Below, one piece after another: positions 1-8,949 of a DNA stretch of 64,000 nucleotides. The notes beneath the pieces are model-generated. The model was not told where the DNA came from. It saw only the letters and a list, made by a program, of their open reading frames with translations, and searched no databases. The position numbers were made by a program, and so were the translations under genes. The DNA comes from Leptolyngbya sp. SIOISBB. GTDB taxonomy: Bacteria; Cyanobacteriota; Cyanobacteriia; Phormidesmidales; Phormidesmidaceae. Position 1 is the first letter of the stretch, and the number at the start of each line of letters is the position of its first letter. The stretch lies in assembly GCA_010671905.1 (NCBI GenBank), contig JAAHII010000001.1, forward strand, positions 1,054,001-1,118,000. The letters are read 5' to 3'.

Positions 1-57
1 CGGGCGCGGTCATGCTGATTCCCCAAGGTTTCTGGGATTAATTGATGACGCGTCCTA
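1..57. repeat. MITE family B, right end (copy B0, cut by window start)
   Basis: The sequence ends in TTAATTGATGACGCGTCCTA, which matches the right ends of four other copies in this window (5774, 6027, 38868, 41998). Only the right part is inside the window. The terminal CTA overlaps the stop codon of the adjacent LapA-like gene, so the insertion lies against, or slightly trimmed, that gene's 3' end. Confidence 0.7.
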
Positions 58-417
58 GCTAACAAAGGCTTCGCTAGACTCCGCATCATTATCGCCGCTC
101 TTCGAAGCCGGCAACATTGGCTGTTGCTCTAATTCCACTCGATAACGCTCAACATCTTGCTCTAGTTCTTGAATTCGCAACTCACGTTGCTCGATTTGTT
201 TGCCCGCCCCCAAGAAACCTTGTACCTGTACCCAGACACTAAACACCCAGGCCAAAACCGCCCCGATGCCCATTGCCACAATGAGTTCTACACACAGGGG
301 GGCTTCGAGGTCGACGCCTTGCACAATGTGAATGACTACGGGATCCGTATTTTCAATGCCAAATAAAACCAGAGCGAGGGAGATAACGAAGATAACGACA
401 AAGTTGATCTGCCGCAT
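55..417 (-). CDS. LapA-domain (DUF1049-type) small membrane protein
   Basis: This 120-residue protein has two hydrophobic segments (about residues 5-21 and 43-63) followed by a charged coiled-coil tail with a heptad-like ELRIQELEQDVERYRVELEQ stretch. This layout is typical of the LapA/YciS family: two N-terminal transmembrane helices with a cytoplasmic helical tail. The exact role is not established for cyanobacterial members; the E. coli relatives LapA and LapB act in envelope assembly control. The C-terminal region after the coil is low-complexity and acidic. The stop codon falls at the edge of a mobile element, so the last residues may not be original. Confidence 0.7.
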   Translation of the reverse strand: MRQINFVVIFVISLALVLFGIENTDPVVIHIVQGVDLEAPLCVELIVAMGIGAVLAWVFSVWVQVQGFLGAGKQIEQRELRIQELEQDVERYRVELEQQPMLPASKSGDNDAESSEAFVS

Positions 418-721
418 GATTGCTGACTCCTAACGTCATCGACAAGGTTTGCTGTTGAACCGGGGCGCGATAGGGCTTAGGCGCTGAAGCCAGCCTTTAG
501 ACGCAGATGATTCCCCAATACTATAGACCGCGAGTGCGATCGCGACTCAAATCCCATAGAAGAATGAAGTTGTCTTAGTTAATTGGCATTCATAGGCGGT
601 GCTGGCGGAGTTTGATCAGGTAGTGAAATGTCTTGCACCGAGGGTTACCCAGTCATCCGCTGGGGATATAACTTCAGCTAACTGAATATTTCGATCGGTA
701 AGCCCACGGTGACTGGCAGTC
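418..721. other. intergenic region, no gene seen
   Basis: This lies between the LapA-like gene's 5' end and the small reverse-strand ORF at 722-838. I see no reading frame of note, no RNA gene and no clear terminator. A HIP1-like octamer is present near 536. Confidence 0.5.
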
Positions 722-838
722 CTAGGGACTGAGCTTTTCGACGGGGAGGGGATACTCGCGGATCACTTGTCCAGTCGTTAACCGCTCAATGGTGGCGTCA
801 ATCTGGTCAGGAGCCACTTTTTTTTGACCTTCTGCCAT
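722..838 (-). CDS. possible small protein, 38 residues
   Basis: The ORF starts with ATG at 838 and ends with TAG. The predicted protein begins MAEGQKKVAPDQIDATIE and ends in a Pro-rich stretch (YPLPVEKLSP). It is hydrophilic, with no signal or membrane segment. The composition looks protein-like, but I recognise no family and no clear Shine-Dalgarno site. It could equally be a chance ORF in the spacer upstream of alanine dehydrogenase. Confidence 0.3.
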   Translation of the reverse strand: MAEGQKKVAPDQIDATIERLTTGQVIREYPLPVEKLSP

Positions 839-1091
839 CTGTAGAGTCTCACCCTAATCGCAGAATGGGCTGAAATTCCGAAAGTTGCGTCGATACACTG
901 CTCACAGGGAGTGTATAGGACACCAGAGTGTCAGTCTCAAACATCGCTTCGTCGAGTTTACCGATAAATTTGTTGAAGACAAATCACTGTCCCAGGAATT
1001 ACAGAGGAATTTCATAGCAGCGGCGATCTTATCCACCCAGCAATCGCCTGCACAGTGACTGCAATTCAGTATAAAAAGGTGTATTTTCCTT

Positions 1092-2192
1092 ATGAAAATT
1101 GGTCTGCCCAAAGAAATTAAGGATCAGGAGTTTCGGGTCGGGTTGACTCCTGCCAGCGTCAAAACCCTCTGCCAGCAGGAACATGAGGTCTTGATTGAGA
1201 CTGGTGCCGGGCAAGGTGCCGGTTTTTCGGATGGGGATTATCAGGCGGTCGGTGGTCAAATCGTGGCAGACGGCACTACTGCTTGGTCCCAAGAGATGGT
1301 GGTCAAGGTTAAAGAACCCCAGCCGTCGGAGTATCAATATTTCCGTCCAGATTTATTGCTATTTACCTACTTACACTTGGCGGCAGAGTATGAACTCACT
1401 CAAGCCCTCGTTAAGAGCGGCATTAGCGCGATCGCCTATGAAACGGTGATGACTGCCGACGGTAAACTACCGTTGTTGACCCCCATGAGTATCATCGCTG
1501 GGCGCCTCTCAGTGCAATTTGGCGCTCGCTATTTAGAAAAGCAGCAGGGCGGACGCGGTGTCTTGCTAGGGGGCGTGCCAGGGGTTCCCGCCGGTCGGGT
1601 CACGATTCTTGGCGGGGGCATTGTTGGTACAGAAGCCGCTCGTATTGCTGTGGGCATGGGCGCACAAGTGCAAATTTTGGATATTAGCGTCGAGCGCCTG
1701 TCGTACCTCGAAACGATTTTTGGCTCAAGGGTCGAGCTGCTGTACAGCACCGCCGCCCAGATTGAACAGGTTGTTCCCCAAGCCGATTTAGTGATTGGGG
1801 CTGTTCTGGTGCCAGGCCGCAAAGCCCCGATTCTGGTGAATAAAGCTCTGGTGGCGCAGATGAAACCAGGCTCCGTCATTATTGATGTCGCGGTCGATCA
1901 GGGCGGCTGTATCGAAACCCTGCGGCCCACCTCCCATAGTCAACCCACCTATGTCGAATCAGAAGTCTTGCATTTTGGCGTGCCCAATATGCCGGGGGCA
2001 GCTCCATGGACGGCCACTCAGGCCTTAAATAACAGCACTTTTCCCTATGTGATGAAGCTAGCCAATCAGGGATTGGCCGCCTTAGCGCAGGACTCGGCTT
2101 TAGCGCAGGGACTCAATGTCCAAGCTGGCAAAATTGTTTACCCAGCTGTGCAAGAGACCTTTCCAGATTTAGCCATGGCTGGGACGAGGTGA
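1092..2192 (+). CDS. ald: alanine dehydrogenase
   Basis: This enzyme catalyses NAD-dependent interconversion of L-alanine with pyruvate and ammonium, in the cytoplasm. The 366-residue length matches the family. The N terminus MKIGLPKEIKDQEFRVGLTP is the conserved AlaDH/PNT start, with the substrate-binding Arg and Lys within it. The Rossmann fold nucleotide-binding glycine motif is ILGGGIVGTEAA (about residues 170-182), followed by the acidic residue of LDIS that selects NAD over NADP. The conserved catalytic region VAVDQGGCIET (about 262-272) and the ending NMPGAAPWTATQAL are also typical. Upstream, TATAAA at about 1071 is a plausible -10 element. The Shine-Dalgarno-like AAGGTG sits unusually far from the ATG. 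It appears to be monocistronic. Confidence 0.95.
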   Translation: MKIGLPKEIKDQEFRVGLTPASVKTLCQQEHEVLIETGAGQGAGFSDGDYQAVGGQIVADGTTAWSQEMVVKVKEPQPSEYQYFRPDLLLFTYLHLAAEYELTQALVKSGISAIAYETVMTADGKLPLLTPMSIIAGRLSVQFGARYLEKQQGGRGVLLGGVPGVPAGRVTILGGGIVGTEAARIAVGMGAQVQILDISVERLSYLETIFGSRVELLYSTAAQIEQVVPQADLVIGAVLVPGRKAPILVNKALVAQMKPGSVIIDVAVDQGGCIETLRPTSHSQPTYVESEVLHFGVPNMPGAAPWTATQALNNSTFPYVMKLANQGLAALAQDSALAQGLNVQAGKIVYPAVQETFPDLAMAGTR

Positions 2193-2295
2193 AAGCATCC
2201 TTCTCAGATGGGTCTTGAGAGTACAGAAAAGCCAGTTTGAGTCGTTGGCGATGGTCGAGAGCTGAATCATGCTCACCTATCTGGGGTTGCGATGC

Positions 2296-2661
2296 CTAAG
2301 CTTGAGAAAGCTCCACAATGTTGCCATCGGGATCTTGCGTAAACAAAGCGGCTCGACCAGAGGCACTCATCTGAACAGGGTAATCGTGGTCTAAGAGTCG
2401 CGTTTTGAACGAGCTCAAGTCATCTACTTGCATCGCCACATGGGGATTACGCCCCCACTTCTCGGGACAGGGACACGGAGCTTGCCAGTCTTCAGACTGC
2501 ATGAGATGGATCTGGAACTCTCCCACTTGAAACCAGTAGCCAGGGAAATTCAACGATCGCGGGGCCATATCTAACCCCAGAATATCGCGGTAAAATCCGG
2601 CACTATGTTCTAAGTCGCTAGTCAGCAGCGCAACATGCAGTGATCGCATCACAGTGGTCAT
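2296..2661 (-). CDS. VOC-superfamily (glyoxalase/bleomycin-resistance-like) protein
   Basis: The protein has about 121 residues if translation starts at ATG 2661; a longer frame upstream lacks family similarity. It shows the beta-alpha-beta-beta-beta fold pattern: SLHVALLTSDLEHSAGFYRDILGL at the N terminus and DPDGNIVELSQ at the C terminus, the latter being the usual metal-ligand strand. Candidate metal ligands are His in SLHVA, His in NPHVAMQV and Glu in NIVEL. Members include dioxygenases, isomerases and resistance proteins, so substrate cannot be assigned. It lies convergent to alanine dehydrogenase with about 100 bp between stops. Confidence 0.8.
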   Translation of the reverse strand: MTTVMRSLHVALLTSDLEHSAGFYRDILGLDMAPRSLNFPGYWFQVGEFQIHLMQSEDWQAPCPCPEKWGRNPHVAMQVDDLSSFKTRLLDHDYPVQMSASGRAALFTQDPDGNIVELSQA

Positions 2662-2861
2662 TAGGTTTCCACCCTTAACGCTCAAACGTAGTTTTAGCTT
2701 AGACGAATGCTCATCAAGCGCGCGCAGCCTCAACAGTCGTCGTCTAAGTGAGAATCATTTAGATCTCTGAAATCTCTCTGGTCGTGCGACCTGGATTTTA
2801 ATATCGGGTATTTTGCCTTCGGTATTGGGCGACCCGAGTCTCAAACTCACCGCTAGACGGC

Positions 2862-4058
2862 CTATTGGGCTTGCAGAACCGCTAGTTGAGCACCCTGATA
2901 ATAATGACCCAAAATTTGCTGATACGTGTAGCCCTGACTCGCCATATTATGGGCGCCCCACTGACTCATACCAATGCCGTGACCAAAACCGCGCCCACTA
3001 ATTTGCACACTATTACCCGCCACTGAAATGGAAAACAACGTGCTGCGTAAGCCCAGGGCACTCCGGAAATCACTACCCGTCAACACGCGAGAACCGCGAT
3101 CGCCTTCCACCAAAATTTCTCGAATGCGGCCACGCGGTGTCGTTCGTTGGGGGACCGCACTGACCAGTCGCCCGACATCAGGCATGATTTGACTAAACTC
3201 ATCATTTGAGAGAGTCCGAATCCACTCAAACACCGGAGCACCCGCATCAAAATCTTGCACCCCGCGTAAATAGGGCCGGGCCTGACTCCAAATGTCTTCC
3301 ACATTCTCGGTATGACCACCAGACGAAGAATGAAATACGGCCTCGATCACCTGACCGCTATGGGTCAACACTTGATTCCGCGTTCCCTCGACCGCCGTTT
3401 GAGTACTAGCCGTTTCTTCCCCAAGTCCTCCGTAAACCTGATAGGCCGTCGTACTGCCCACATCATAGTGGGGGCTGCGGGACTGATTACGTCGGTGGAG
3501 GGCATAAGAACGAGCCGCCACCGCCTGGGCTTTGAGCGCCTCTAGGGGCCAACTAGCAGGCATCTCACTGCCTACGACACTATAAAGATAATGCTCTAAA
3601 TCAACATAGTTGATGGCCGTGACACCGCTGCCGTTCGACATCACCAGCACCCGCCCACGGTACCAGCGATCGCCAATAAACACATACCCATCGGCGCTAG
3701 GCTCTACCCAAAATGAAGTGCCAACGGCATTCGCGGCTTTTACCTGGCCGCCTTGGGCCGCTACCGTGAGCGATCGGCCTTGAGGCACTTGGGCAATGTG
3801 CTGACCTTGCTGGTCACGAATCAGCCCAGGATTGGAAGTCCCGACCACTACTTGGCTAGCCCCCTCTTGGATGGCGATACGCATTTCTAACGCTAGCGCT
3901 GGCAAGCTGCAAAGCAGCCAAGCGAAGACAGCCATGCCGCCCTTAGGTAGCAGTTTCCAGATGGCTACTACCCAGATGGGAACGACGGCATTAGCGGAGG
4001 CTTTCACAGGGGCCATAGTCATGATCTTCTGAACGGGCAGATAGCTTTGAGAGAGCAT
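2862..4058 (-). CDS. SpoIID/LytB domain protein, exported
   Basis: The 398-residue protein has a hydrophobic N-terminal export segment (about residues 26-57, ending SLPALALE). The SpoIID/LytB core (about 150-390) includes YVDLEHYLYSVVGSEMPASWPLEALKAQAVAARSYA-type sequence, with the Glu of GSEMP in the position of the SpoIID catalytic glutamate. The typical C-terminal GRGFGHGIGMSQWGA motif is present. SpoIID in Bacillus is a lytic transglycosylase that cuts denuded glycan strands; in non-sporulating cyanobacteria the role is presumably septal or wall remodelling (inference). The start could be any of several Met codons before the hydrophobic segment. The next gene upstream on the same strand is also a wall hydrolase, so the two may act together. 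Confidence 0.85.
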   Translation of the reverse strand: MLSQSYLPVQKIMTMAPVKASANAVVPIWVVAIWKLLPKGGMAVFAWLLCSLPALALEMRIAIQEGASQVVVGTSNPGLIRDQQGQHIAQVPQGRSLTVAAQGGQVKAANAVGTSFWVEPSADGYVFIGDRWYRGRVLVMSNGSGVTAINYVDLEHYLYSVVGSEMPASWPLEALKAQAVAARSYALHRRNQSRSPHYDVGSTTAYQVYGGLGEETASTQTAVEGTRNQVLTHSGQVIEAVFHSSSGGHTENVEDIWSQARPYLRGVQDFDAGAPVFEWIRTLSNDEFSQIMPDVGRLVSAVPQRTTPRGRIREILVEGDRGSRVLTGSDFRSALGLRSTLFSISVAGNSVQISGRGFGHGIGMSQWGAHNMASQGYTYQQILGHYYQGAQLAVLQAQ

Positions 4059-4133
4059 CCAATTAGCTGATGAAAACAGCTATTTCTACCGGCAAAAATA
4101 GCGTTACGACCGCAAGAAATATCTGATCAAGAC

Positions 4134-4163
4134 ACTAGTGATAGAGGCTATGAAATCACTAGT
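4134..4163. other. inverted repeat upstream of the SpoIID-like gene
   Basis: ACTAGTGAT at 4134-4142 is repeated as the exact reverse complement ATCACTAGT at 4155-4163, with a 12-nt loop. It lies in the 267-bp gap between the two wall-enzyme genes. No U-tract follows on either strand, so it is either a regulator site or an RNA hairpin. Confidence 0.35.
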
Positions 4164-4325
4164 CACAGACAGTCAAAAACCAAGCTGGGAGAACTTTTAT
4201 TCCCTCAACTTGGTCAGCAACAAAAACTTTTTAGGCCAAACTCATGCCACTTTTACAGCAGATTAAATATAACGATAACACCTGTTTTAAGACTCGGATC
4301 ACTCGATTTTGTTCCGCTGCCAAAA

Positions 4326-5673
4326 TTAAAGAATGCCAGTCGATTCATAGAGTCGCCGCAAAATCGCGAGGACCTTGTTGCCATAATCTGGATCCGGATC
4401 CCAGCGTCCGCTTAATTGCGTGACCAGCGGTGCCACTCCCCGACGCACAAATTGAAAGCGGGGATCAACCACTTCTTGAACTAACGGCTCGGTACTAGAA
4501 TAGGCTTTCAGATGTTGAATATGGGCACGCACACCAATACGGGGGATCATTGAAAGAAACGCCGCCAGTAGAAGTATCGGTGGCACCAATGCCCCCAAAA
4601 TTGTTGTCTTCAGGTCTGAGGCTACCCGACCATCTTAAATAAGACGTTTCGACACACATTTGACAGAAGGCAATGTCATGGTCAACGCCTTCGATTTGGG
4701 CTTCTTCGCGATAGAAGCGAGGGAGATCCTTATAGGGTTCTGTCGCGCTCTCGTTGTTGGCTTTCAAAAACATTAAGAGCTGGATATCAGAGGTGATTCC
4801 GCGTCCCATAATGTGCTCTAACCCACAGTTGGGCAAGGCATTTGCCGTCTTGAGGGTGACGGTGCGGGTGCTGGCATCCCAGCCGACTGAGACGTTATAT
4901 TCTCGCAAATCGATCGCTTTGATATAAACTACCCCGCGATAACGCACTTTTCGGACATTGGGGTCGTTAGCCACATCGATATCAAGCTGGTCAGCTAGAT
5001 CAATGGGCACATAAGAGTTGTTGTTGATGATGATGCCCTTTTCGGGATATAGGCCGCCGTTGACACTGATGTTGCATTCTGGATAGCTTTGCAAATCGCC
5101 AGAATCACCAGCCACTGCCCGACTCCAAGAAGCCGTCCCATCAGCAATGCCGAGAGACATATCGCGGCGGCGATTTTGAATCAGGCCCAAATCATCTGGA
5201 TTAGTCAGGTAACCCACTTCCATATAAAGCGAAGGGCAGGCTAACTGACGGGTAAACGAGAGACTGCCGGTGCCGGTATTCGTGTCGGGACGCGCCCCGC
5301 GACTGGGCAGTTGAGGTAACCGCCGCAAAAGGGCCAGCAGGAGCAGTTCAGCATGAGATTTGCGAACATCATTGTTGGCGATGTAAAAGACGCTGGCTCC
5401 TCGCGCACCGGGACTACTAGCTGCCCCACCGTGGAGTTCAAGCGCTACGTCGTCAGGCTGACAGCGGGTATTAATCCAATTGAGGGTTTGGGTGTTACTC
5501 AAATCGTCTGGCACGGCCAGGACCTCAAAGCCCCGCGATCGCAGCTCTGGCACCACTAAATCGCGAATCCGAATCATTTCGGTGGCTTCGGTGGTATTGG
5601 AAACGATGGCCCCGTAATCCAACGAGCCATTTTCATAGCCACCATGTCCCGCAGAGATAAAAATCTTTCCCAT
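4326..5673 (-). CDS. N-acetylmuramoyl-L-alanine amidase with C-terminal glucosaminidase-like domain, frameshifted
   Basis: The N-terminal domain (about residues 1-180) begins MGKIFISAGHGGYENG, the Amidase_3 signature whose His binds zinc. It also has ALELHGGAAS and LYMEVGYLTNPDD, giving the second His and the catalytic Glu. A middle region (about 195-275) resembles a copper-amine-oxidase-N-type/SH3-like beta segment. The last part (about 290-420) resembles glucosaminidase domains: YREEAQIEGVDHDIAFCQMC then TSYLRWSG and NFGGIGATD. One extra base in the G5 tract at 4541-4545 breaks the frame. Reading four G's joins FND to PRIGVRAHIQHLKAY and runs to the stop at 4326, giving about 448 residues. 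The enzyme would cut peptide stems from peptidoglycan in the periplasm, but no signal peptide is visible, which is odd. The frameshift could be a base-calling error. Confidence 0.8.
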
Positions 5674-5773
5674 AGCCGATGCCTAGTGCGTTTAGAGACG
5701 GTTGAATCCTAGGAAAGGATACCTTCAAAGTTAAAAGGTGAGACACATCTTGCTGCAAAGTATTGCGATTTTC

Positions 5774-5935
5774 TCGGGGCTGTCATCATTCAGCGGTCAA
5801 ATCCTTACCGTGAAAGGACAACAGCCACTAGCTCATTGATTAAATGCGGGCATGGCAATGCCCATTCCTACAGGTTCTGGATTTACAGGTTCTAGATTTA
5901 CAGGATTTACAGGTTCTGAATTTAGATGACGCCTA
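5774..5935. repeat. MITE family B, copy B1 (divergent, expanded)
   Basis: The left end GGGGCTGTCATCATTCAG matches other B copies, and the right end is GATGACGCCTAG. It is longer than the other copies because of an internal tandem expansion (separate entry). A small palindrome GGGCATGGCAATGCCC lies inside. It sits only about 90 bp from copy B2. Confidence 0.6.
5870..5924. repeat. short tandem repeat inside MITE copy B1
   Basis: About four imperfect units of ACAGGTTCTGGATTT (15 bp, one unit shortened to 9 bp) run head to tail. Other B copies have only one GATTTACAG-like remnant here, so the expansion is local to this copy. Confidence 0.75.
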
Positions 5936-6026
5936 GAAGGCGTCGGCTGCAATGATTGCGGGCAACCCGGTTTTGTCAAACCCGAACCGCATTGCCGATC
6001 CAACAGCAAGAAGACTGCGCTTCACC

Positions 6027-6155
6027 TAGGGGCTGTCATCATTTAGAACCCGAATCCTGATGCAGAAAGCGGTTCAGCCCCTAGCTAGATTTACAGAGCG
6101 GGCGCGGTAATGCTTATACCGCAAGGTTTTCGAGTTTAATTGATGACGCGCCCTA
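6027..6155. repeat. MITE family B, copy B2 (best-preserved)
   Basis: The left end is TAGGGGCTGTCATCATTTAG and the reverse complement of the right end is TAGGGCGCGTCATCAATTAA, giving terminal inverted repeats of about 20 bp with TA at both outer edges. The copy is 129 bp and has no coding capacity. TA ends are typical of elements moved by IS630/Tc1-mariner-type transposases (family knowledge). It lies in the divergent promoter region between the amidase and the ABC exporter. Confidence 0.8.
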
Positions 6156-6298
6156 AGGCTTAACGGATTAGCACCGCAGCCGATACGTCCGCCCAGACGA
6201 GTATTGCTCTAAATATCAACTCAATCCAAAAAACATGTAGCGTATGTAGTATTTGTAGTATATAGTGGATCAATTCATATCGAACTCATGGTTGCATC

Positions 6299-8116
6299 AT
6301 GGCTAAGTTCGCAGACGTTATTAAATACTACAAAAACTACAGAGCGATCGCAGTCTTCAGTATTGCCGCTAGCAGCCTCTTTGAACTGCTGGATCTGGTG
6401 GTGCCCTACGCGATCGGTCAGTTGCTTAACTTGCTGTCCGATCAGCCGGTGGATCGACTCGCACAGGGATTAGCCGGTGGGGTCGCGGCGCTAGCGGGGA
6501 TGGAGGTGACGCGATCGCTGACCCTTGGCCTGCTGCTGGGAATGATTTTCCTGGTGACGGTGGTGCGGTCACCGATTGAACCTTGGCTGGGCGTCTGGTT
6601 TCACTGGGATATCGCCCTTAAGAGTCGCCGCGACCACTCAGTGGAAGTGGTGAAGAAATTGCTCAGCTTGCCCCTCGGCTTTTACGACGAAAACAATCCG
6701 GGTCGCATTGCCGGACGAGTCGCTCGCGGCTTGTCGAACCACACCTGGACCTATCCCGAAATTGCCGGACAGCTGTTCCCGAAGCTGGTGCGAGTAGCAG
6801 GCATTTTCTGCGTCATCGCCGTCATTGACTGGCGCATCGCCGGACTGTTTGCCCTCTCCTTTATCTTGATCTTGGTCTACAGCATGCGCGATTTAGTCCG
6901 ACTGAATCGCAAAGAGCAGGCCCTCGACAAATATATGGAGACGACCGAGAGTCGCACCTCCGAAATCGTCACCAACATCAAAACCGTTAAAGCCTTTGCC
7001 ACTGAGCATGACGAACTCGCCCGTCAGCGCCAGCGGTTAAGCCGAGAACTCAAAGTGGTCGATCAGATCATTCACAAGGGTTACGTGGTGCTGATGACCT
7101 GGCAGGAACTGTTTATTCAGACCTGTGTGTTTGGCGTGCTGGTGTTGACCCTGGTGGCGACCCTACGGGGGCAAATTTCGCTGGGGCACTTTGTCACCAC
7201 GCTGACGGTCTCTAGCATGGCCTATGCCGAGTTGGAGCCCATCAGCAACCTGGCGGAAATCTTCGCCCGTCGCTATGCGTCGATGCTGCGCTTTCACGAG
7301 TTTTTGCAGCAGCCGGTTGGCATTGAAGCGGCGAGCGTGGCTGGACATCCCGAAGCGGTGACCCGCTATCAATTCAGCGGCAAGGTGCATTTTGAGCATC
7401 TGACCTTTGGCTACGATCGCGATCGTGCCGTGTTGCGGAACATCGATTTGCTGATTCAGCCGAAGCAGACCGTGGCGTTGGTGGGTCGCTCTGGTTCCGG
7501 TAAGTCCACCTTGGTGAAGCTGCTGTTCCGCTATTTTGAGCCACAGCAGGGCCGCATCCTCATCGATGGGGAAGACATTCGCAAGCTGGATATTACGGGC
7601 TATCGCAAGCAATTGGCGATCGTTCACCAGGAGGTAGATGTCTTTAACGGCACGCTGATGGATAACCTGACCTACGGGAATCCTCACGTGACACGGGAAC
7701 AGGTGGATGAAGCCTGCGCGATCGCCCGTGTGGATGAGTTCATTCACCAGATGTCCGACGGCTATTCCACCGTGGTGGGAGAACGGGGTGTGCGCCTCTC
7801 AGGCGGACAGCGCCAGCGGCTCGGCATCGCCCGCGCCCTGATGATGAACCCTGATGTGCTGGTCTTTGACGAAGCCACCTCTAGCCTCGACTACGAATCG
7901 GAGCGGGCCATTCAACTGGCGATGCGCAGCATCCTCGGCACCCGCACCACCCTGATCATCGCCCACCGCCTGAGCACCGTCCGTGATGCTGATGTCATCG
8001 TCGTGCTCGATCAGGGCCGCATCTTGGAGATGGGCAGCCACGAAGATCTGCTCAGCCACGGCGGTCTCTATCACCGCCTCCACACCCTCCAAGAAACGGG
8101 TGACTTGTTGGGCTAG
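6299..8116 (+). CDS. ABC-type exporter half-transporter (fused permease and ATPase)
   Basis: The 605-residue protein is an MsbA/lipid- or multidrug-exporter-type fusion. The membrane domain spans about residues 20-330 with six expected helices; clear ones occur near 80-95 and 165-195. The ATPase domain begins at about 365. Walker A is GRSGSGKST (about 395-403), the signature is LSGGQRQRLG (about 500), Walker B is DVLVFDEATSS (about 519-529) and the switch His is in IIAHRLSTV. The protein would work as a homodimer or heterodimer in the plasma membrane; the substrate cannot be told. No partner gene is adjacent. GTAGTAT-type direct repeats and a TATAGT box lie 30-60 bp upstream of the ATG. Confidence 0.92.
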   Translation: MAKFADVIKYYKNYRAIAVFSIAASSLFELLDLVVPYAIGQLLNLLSDQPVDRLAQGLAGGVAALAGMEVTRSLTLGLLLGMIFLVTVVRSPIEPWLGVWFHWDIALKSRRDHSVEVVKKLLSLPLGFYDENNPGRIAGRVARGLSNHTWTYPEIAGQLFPKLVRVAGIFCVIAVIDWRIAGLFALSFILILVYSMRDLVRLNRKEQALDKYMETTESRTSEIVTNIKTVKAFATEHDELARQRQRLSRELKVVDQIIHKGYVVLMTWQELFIQTCVFGVLVLTLVATLRGQISLGHFVTTLTVSSMAYAELEPISNLAEIFARRYASMLRFHEFLQQPVGIEAASVAGHPEAVTRYQFSGKVHFEHLTFGYDRDRAVLRNIDLLIQPKQTVALVGRSGSGKSTLVKLLFRYFEPQQGRILIDGEDIRKLDITGYRKQLAIVHQEVDVFNGTLMDNLTYGNPHVTREQVDEACAIARVDEFIHQMSDGYSTVVGERGVRLSGGQRQRLGIARALMMNPDVLVFDEATSSLDYESERAIQLAMRSILGTRTTLIIAHRLSTVRDADVIVVLDQGRILEMGSHEDLLSHGGLYHRLHTLQETGDLLG

Positions 8117-8145
8117 AGGCAACAGTGCGCTGAAAACCTCAACAC

Positions 8146-8182
8146 ACCTCTTGAAAGTGGTCTTTCCCCTCTTTCAAGAGGT
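8146..8182. terminator. hairpin after the ABC exporter gene
   Basis: ACCTCTTGAAAG and CTTTCAAGAGGT form a perfect 12-bp stem starting 30 bp after the exporter stop codon. There is no strong U-tract, so it may be an RNA-stabilising hairpin or a weak terminator. Confidence 0.5.
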
Positions 8183-8207
8183 TCCTAGGAGACTGGGAGT
8201 GCCACAG

Positions 8208-8242
8208 TTCCCCGCGGCCTGAGTGGCTGGACTCGCGGGGAA
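8208..8242. terminator. second GC-rich hairpin between convergent genes
   Basis: TTCCCCGCG and CGCGGGGAA form a perfect 9-bp stem. It lies between the exporter and the convergent secreted-protein gene, so it could stop transcription from either side. The downstream U-run on the + strand is weak (CGCCTTTG). Confidence 0.45.
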
Positions 8243-8319
8243 TCGCCTTTGCTCTCAGGCAAAAGCCAGACCGGCATTTCAAGACCACTGTTGACGCGGC
8301 GTATCGAGTCATCCTCTGG

Positions 8320-8949
8320 TCAAGGGCAGAGACTGCCAGCGCCTTCTCCCGGTTGGGTTACCGCACAGCCGGCATAGCTGCCAGCTGGGGTATGACTAGC
8401 TGTAAAGATCATCATCGCTCCGGCACCTGAGGCATCACCGTGACTGACTAGCAGGGTCTCCTCCCAATAGTGCAACCCGCTGATGCTGCTCAGGGCGTAG
8501 CTCGAAAACTCATGGGGCAGGGGGCGATCGCCGGGCACTTGCAGTCGATAGAGGGCATGGCTCTGATATCCCTGCGGGTCAACGACAAACACCGCTGACT
8601 TCTGCACCTCTATACATTCTTCTAAAAGCACCGGCACGGCGACATCTCCCGTCTGAGGATTCACCACCGGAGTACCTAAAATCCGCTGGGCTGATAAATC
8701 GCGCTCCGCTACCAAGTCGTATGTAGCACAGTCAAAAGAATCCAGAATAGCAATCGTCCAATCCTGAATATCGATGGGGTAACGCTCTCCGGTAGACCAG
8801 TTGAGCGTGAGGGTAGTGCCAGTTGGATCGACAGTGACGGTTGGAATTTCCTCAACCGTTTGGCTCCTAGCCACAGGCAAGTGGGCGGCAAAAACAGTGC
8901 CCGAGATCGCAGCGGCTGCCGCCAATTTTGTCAGGATGGGTAGTCGCAT
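8320..8949 (-). CDS. secreted protein of unknown function
   Basis: With ATG at 8949 the product has 209 residues. A classical signal peptide is visible: MRLPILTKL, then an Ala-rich hydrophobic core, then VARSQ as a likely cleavage region near residue 30. The mature part is acidic and Thr/Val-rich with several Cys (FDCATY, LEECIE, AGCAVT, GSLCP) that could form disulphides in the periplasm. I recognise no family and see no catalytic motif. A longer in-frame extension upstream to 9075 does not look like coding sequence. Confidence 0.65.
   Translation of the reverse strand: MRLPILTKLAAAAAISGTVFAAHLPVARSQTVEEIPTVTVDPTGTTLTLNWSTGERYPIDIQDWTIAILDSFDCATYDLVAERDLSAQRILGTPVVNPQTGDVAVPVLLEECIEVQKSAVFVVDPQGYQSHALYRLQVPGDRPLPHEFSSYALSSISGLHYWEETLLVSHGDASGAGAMMIFTASHTPAGSYAGCAVTQPGEGAGSLCP

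Noticed and set aside
5870-5924. CRISPR-like short repeat array
   Set aside because: Units of 9-15 bp are directly adjacent with no spacers, and no cas genes are present; it is a simple tandem expansion.
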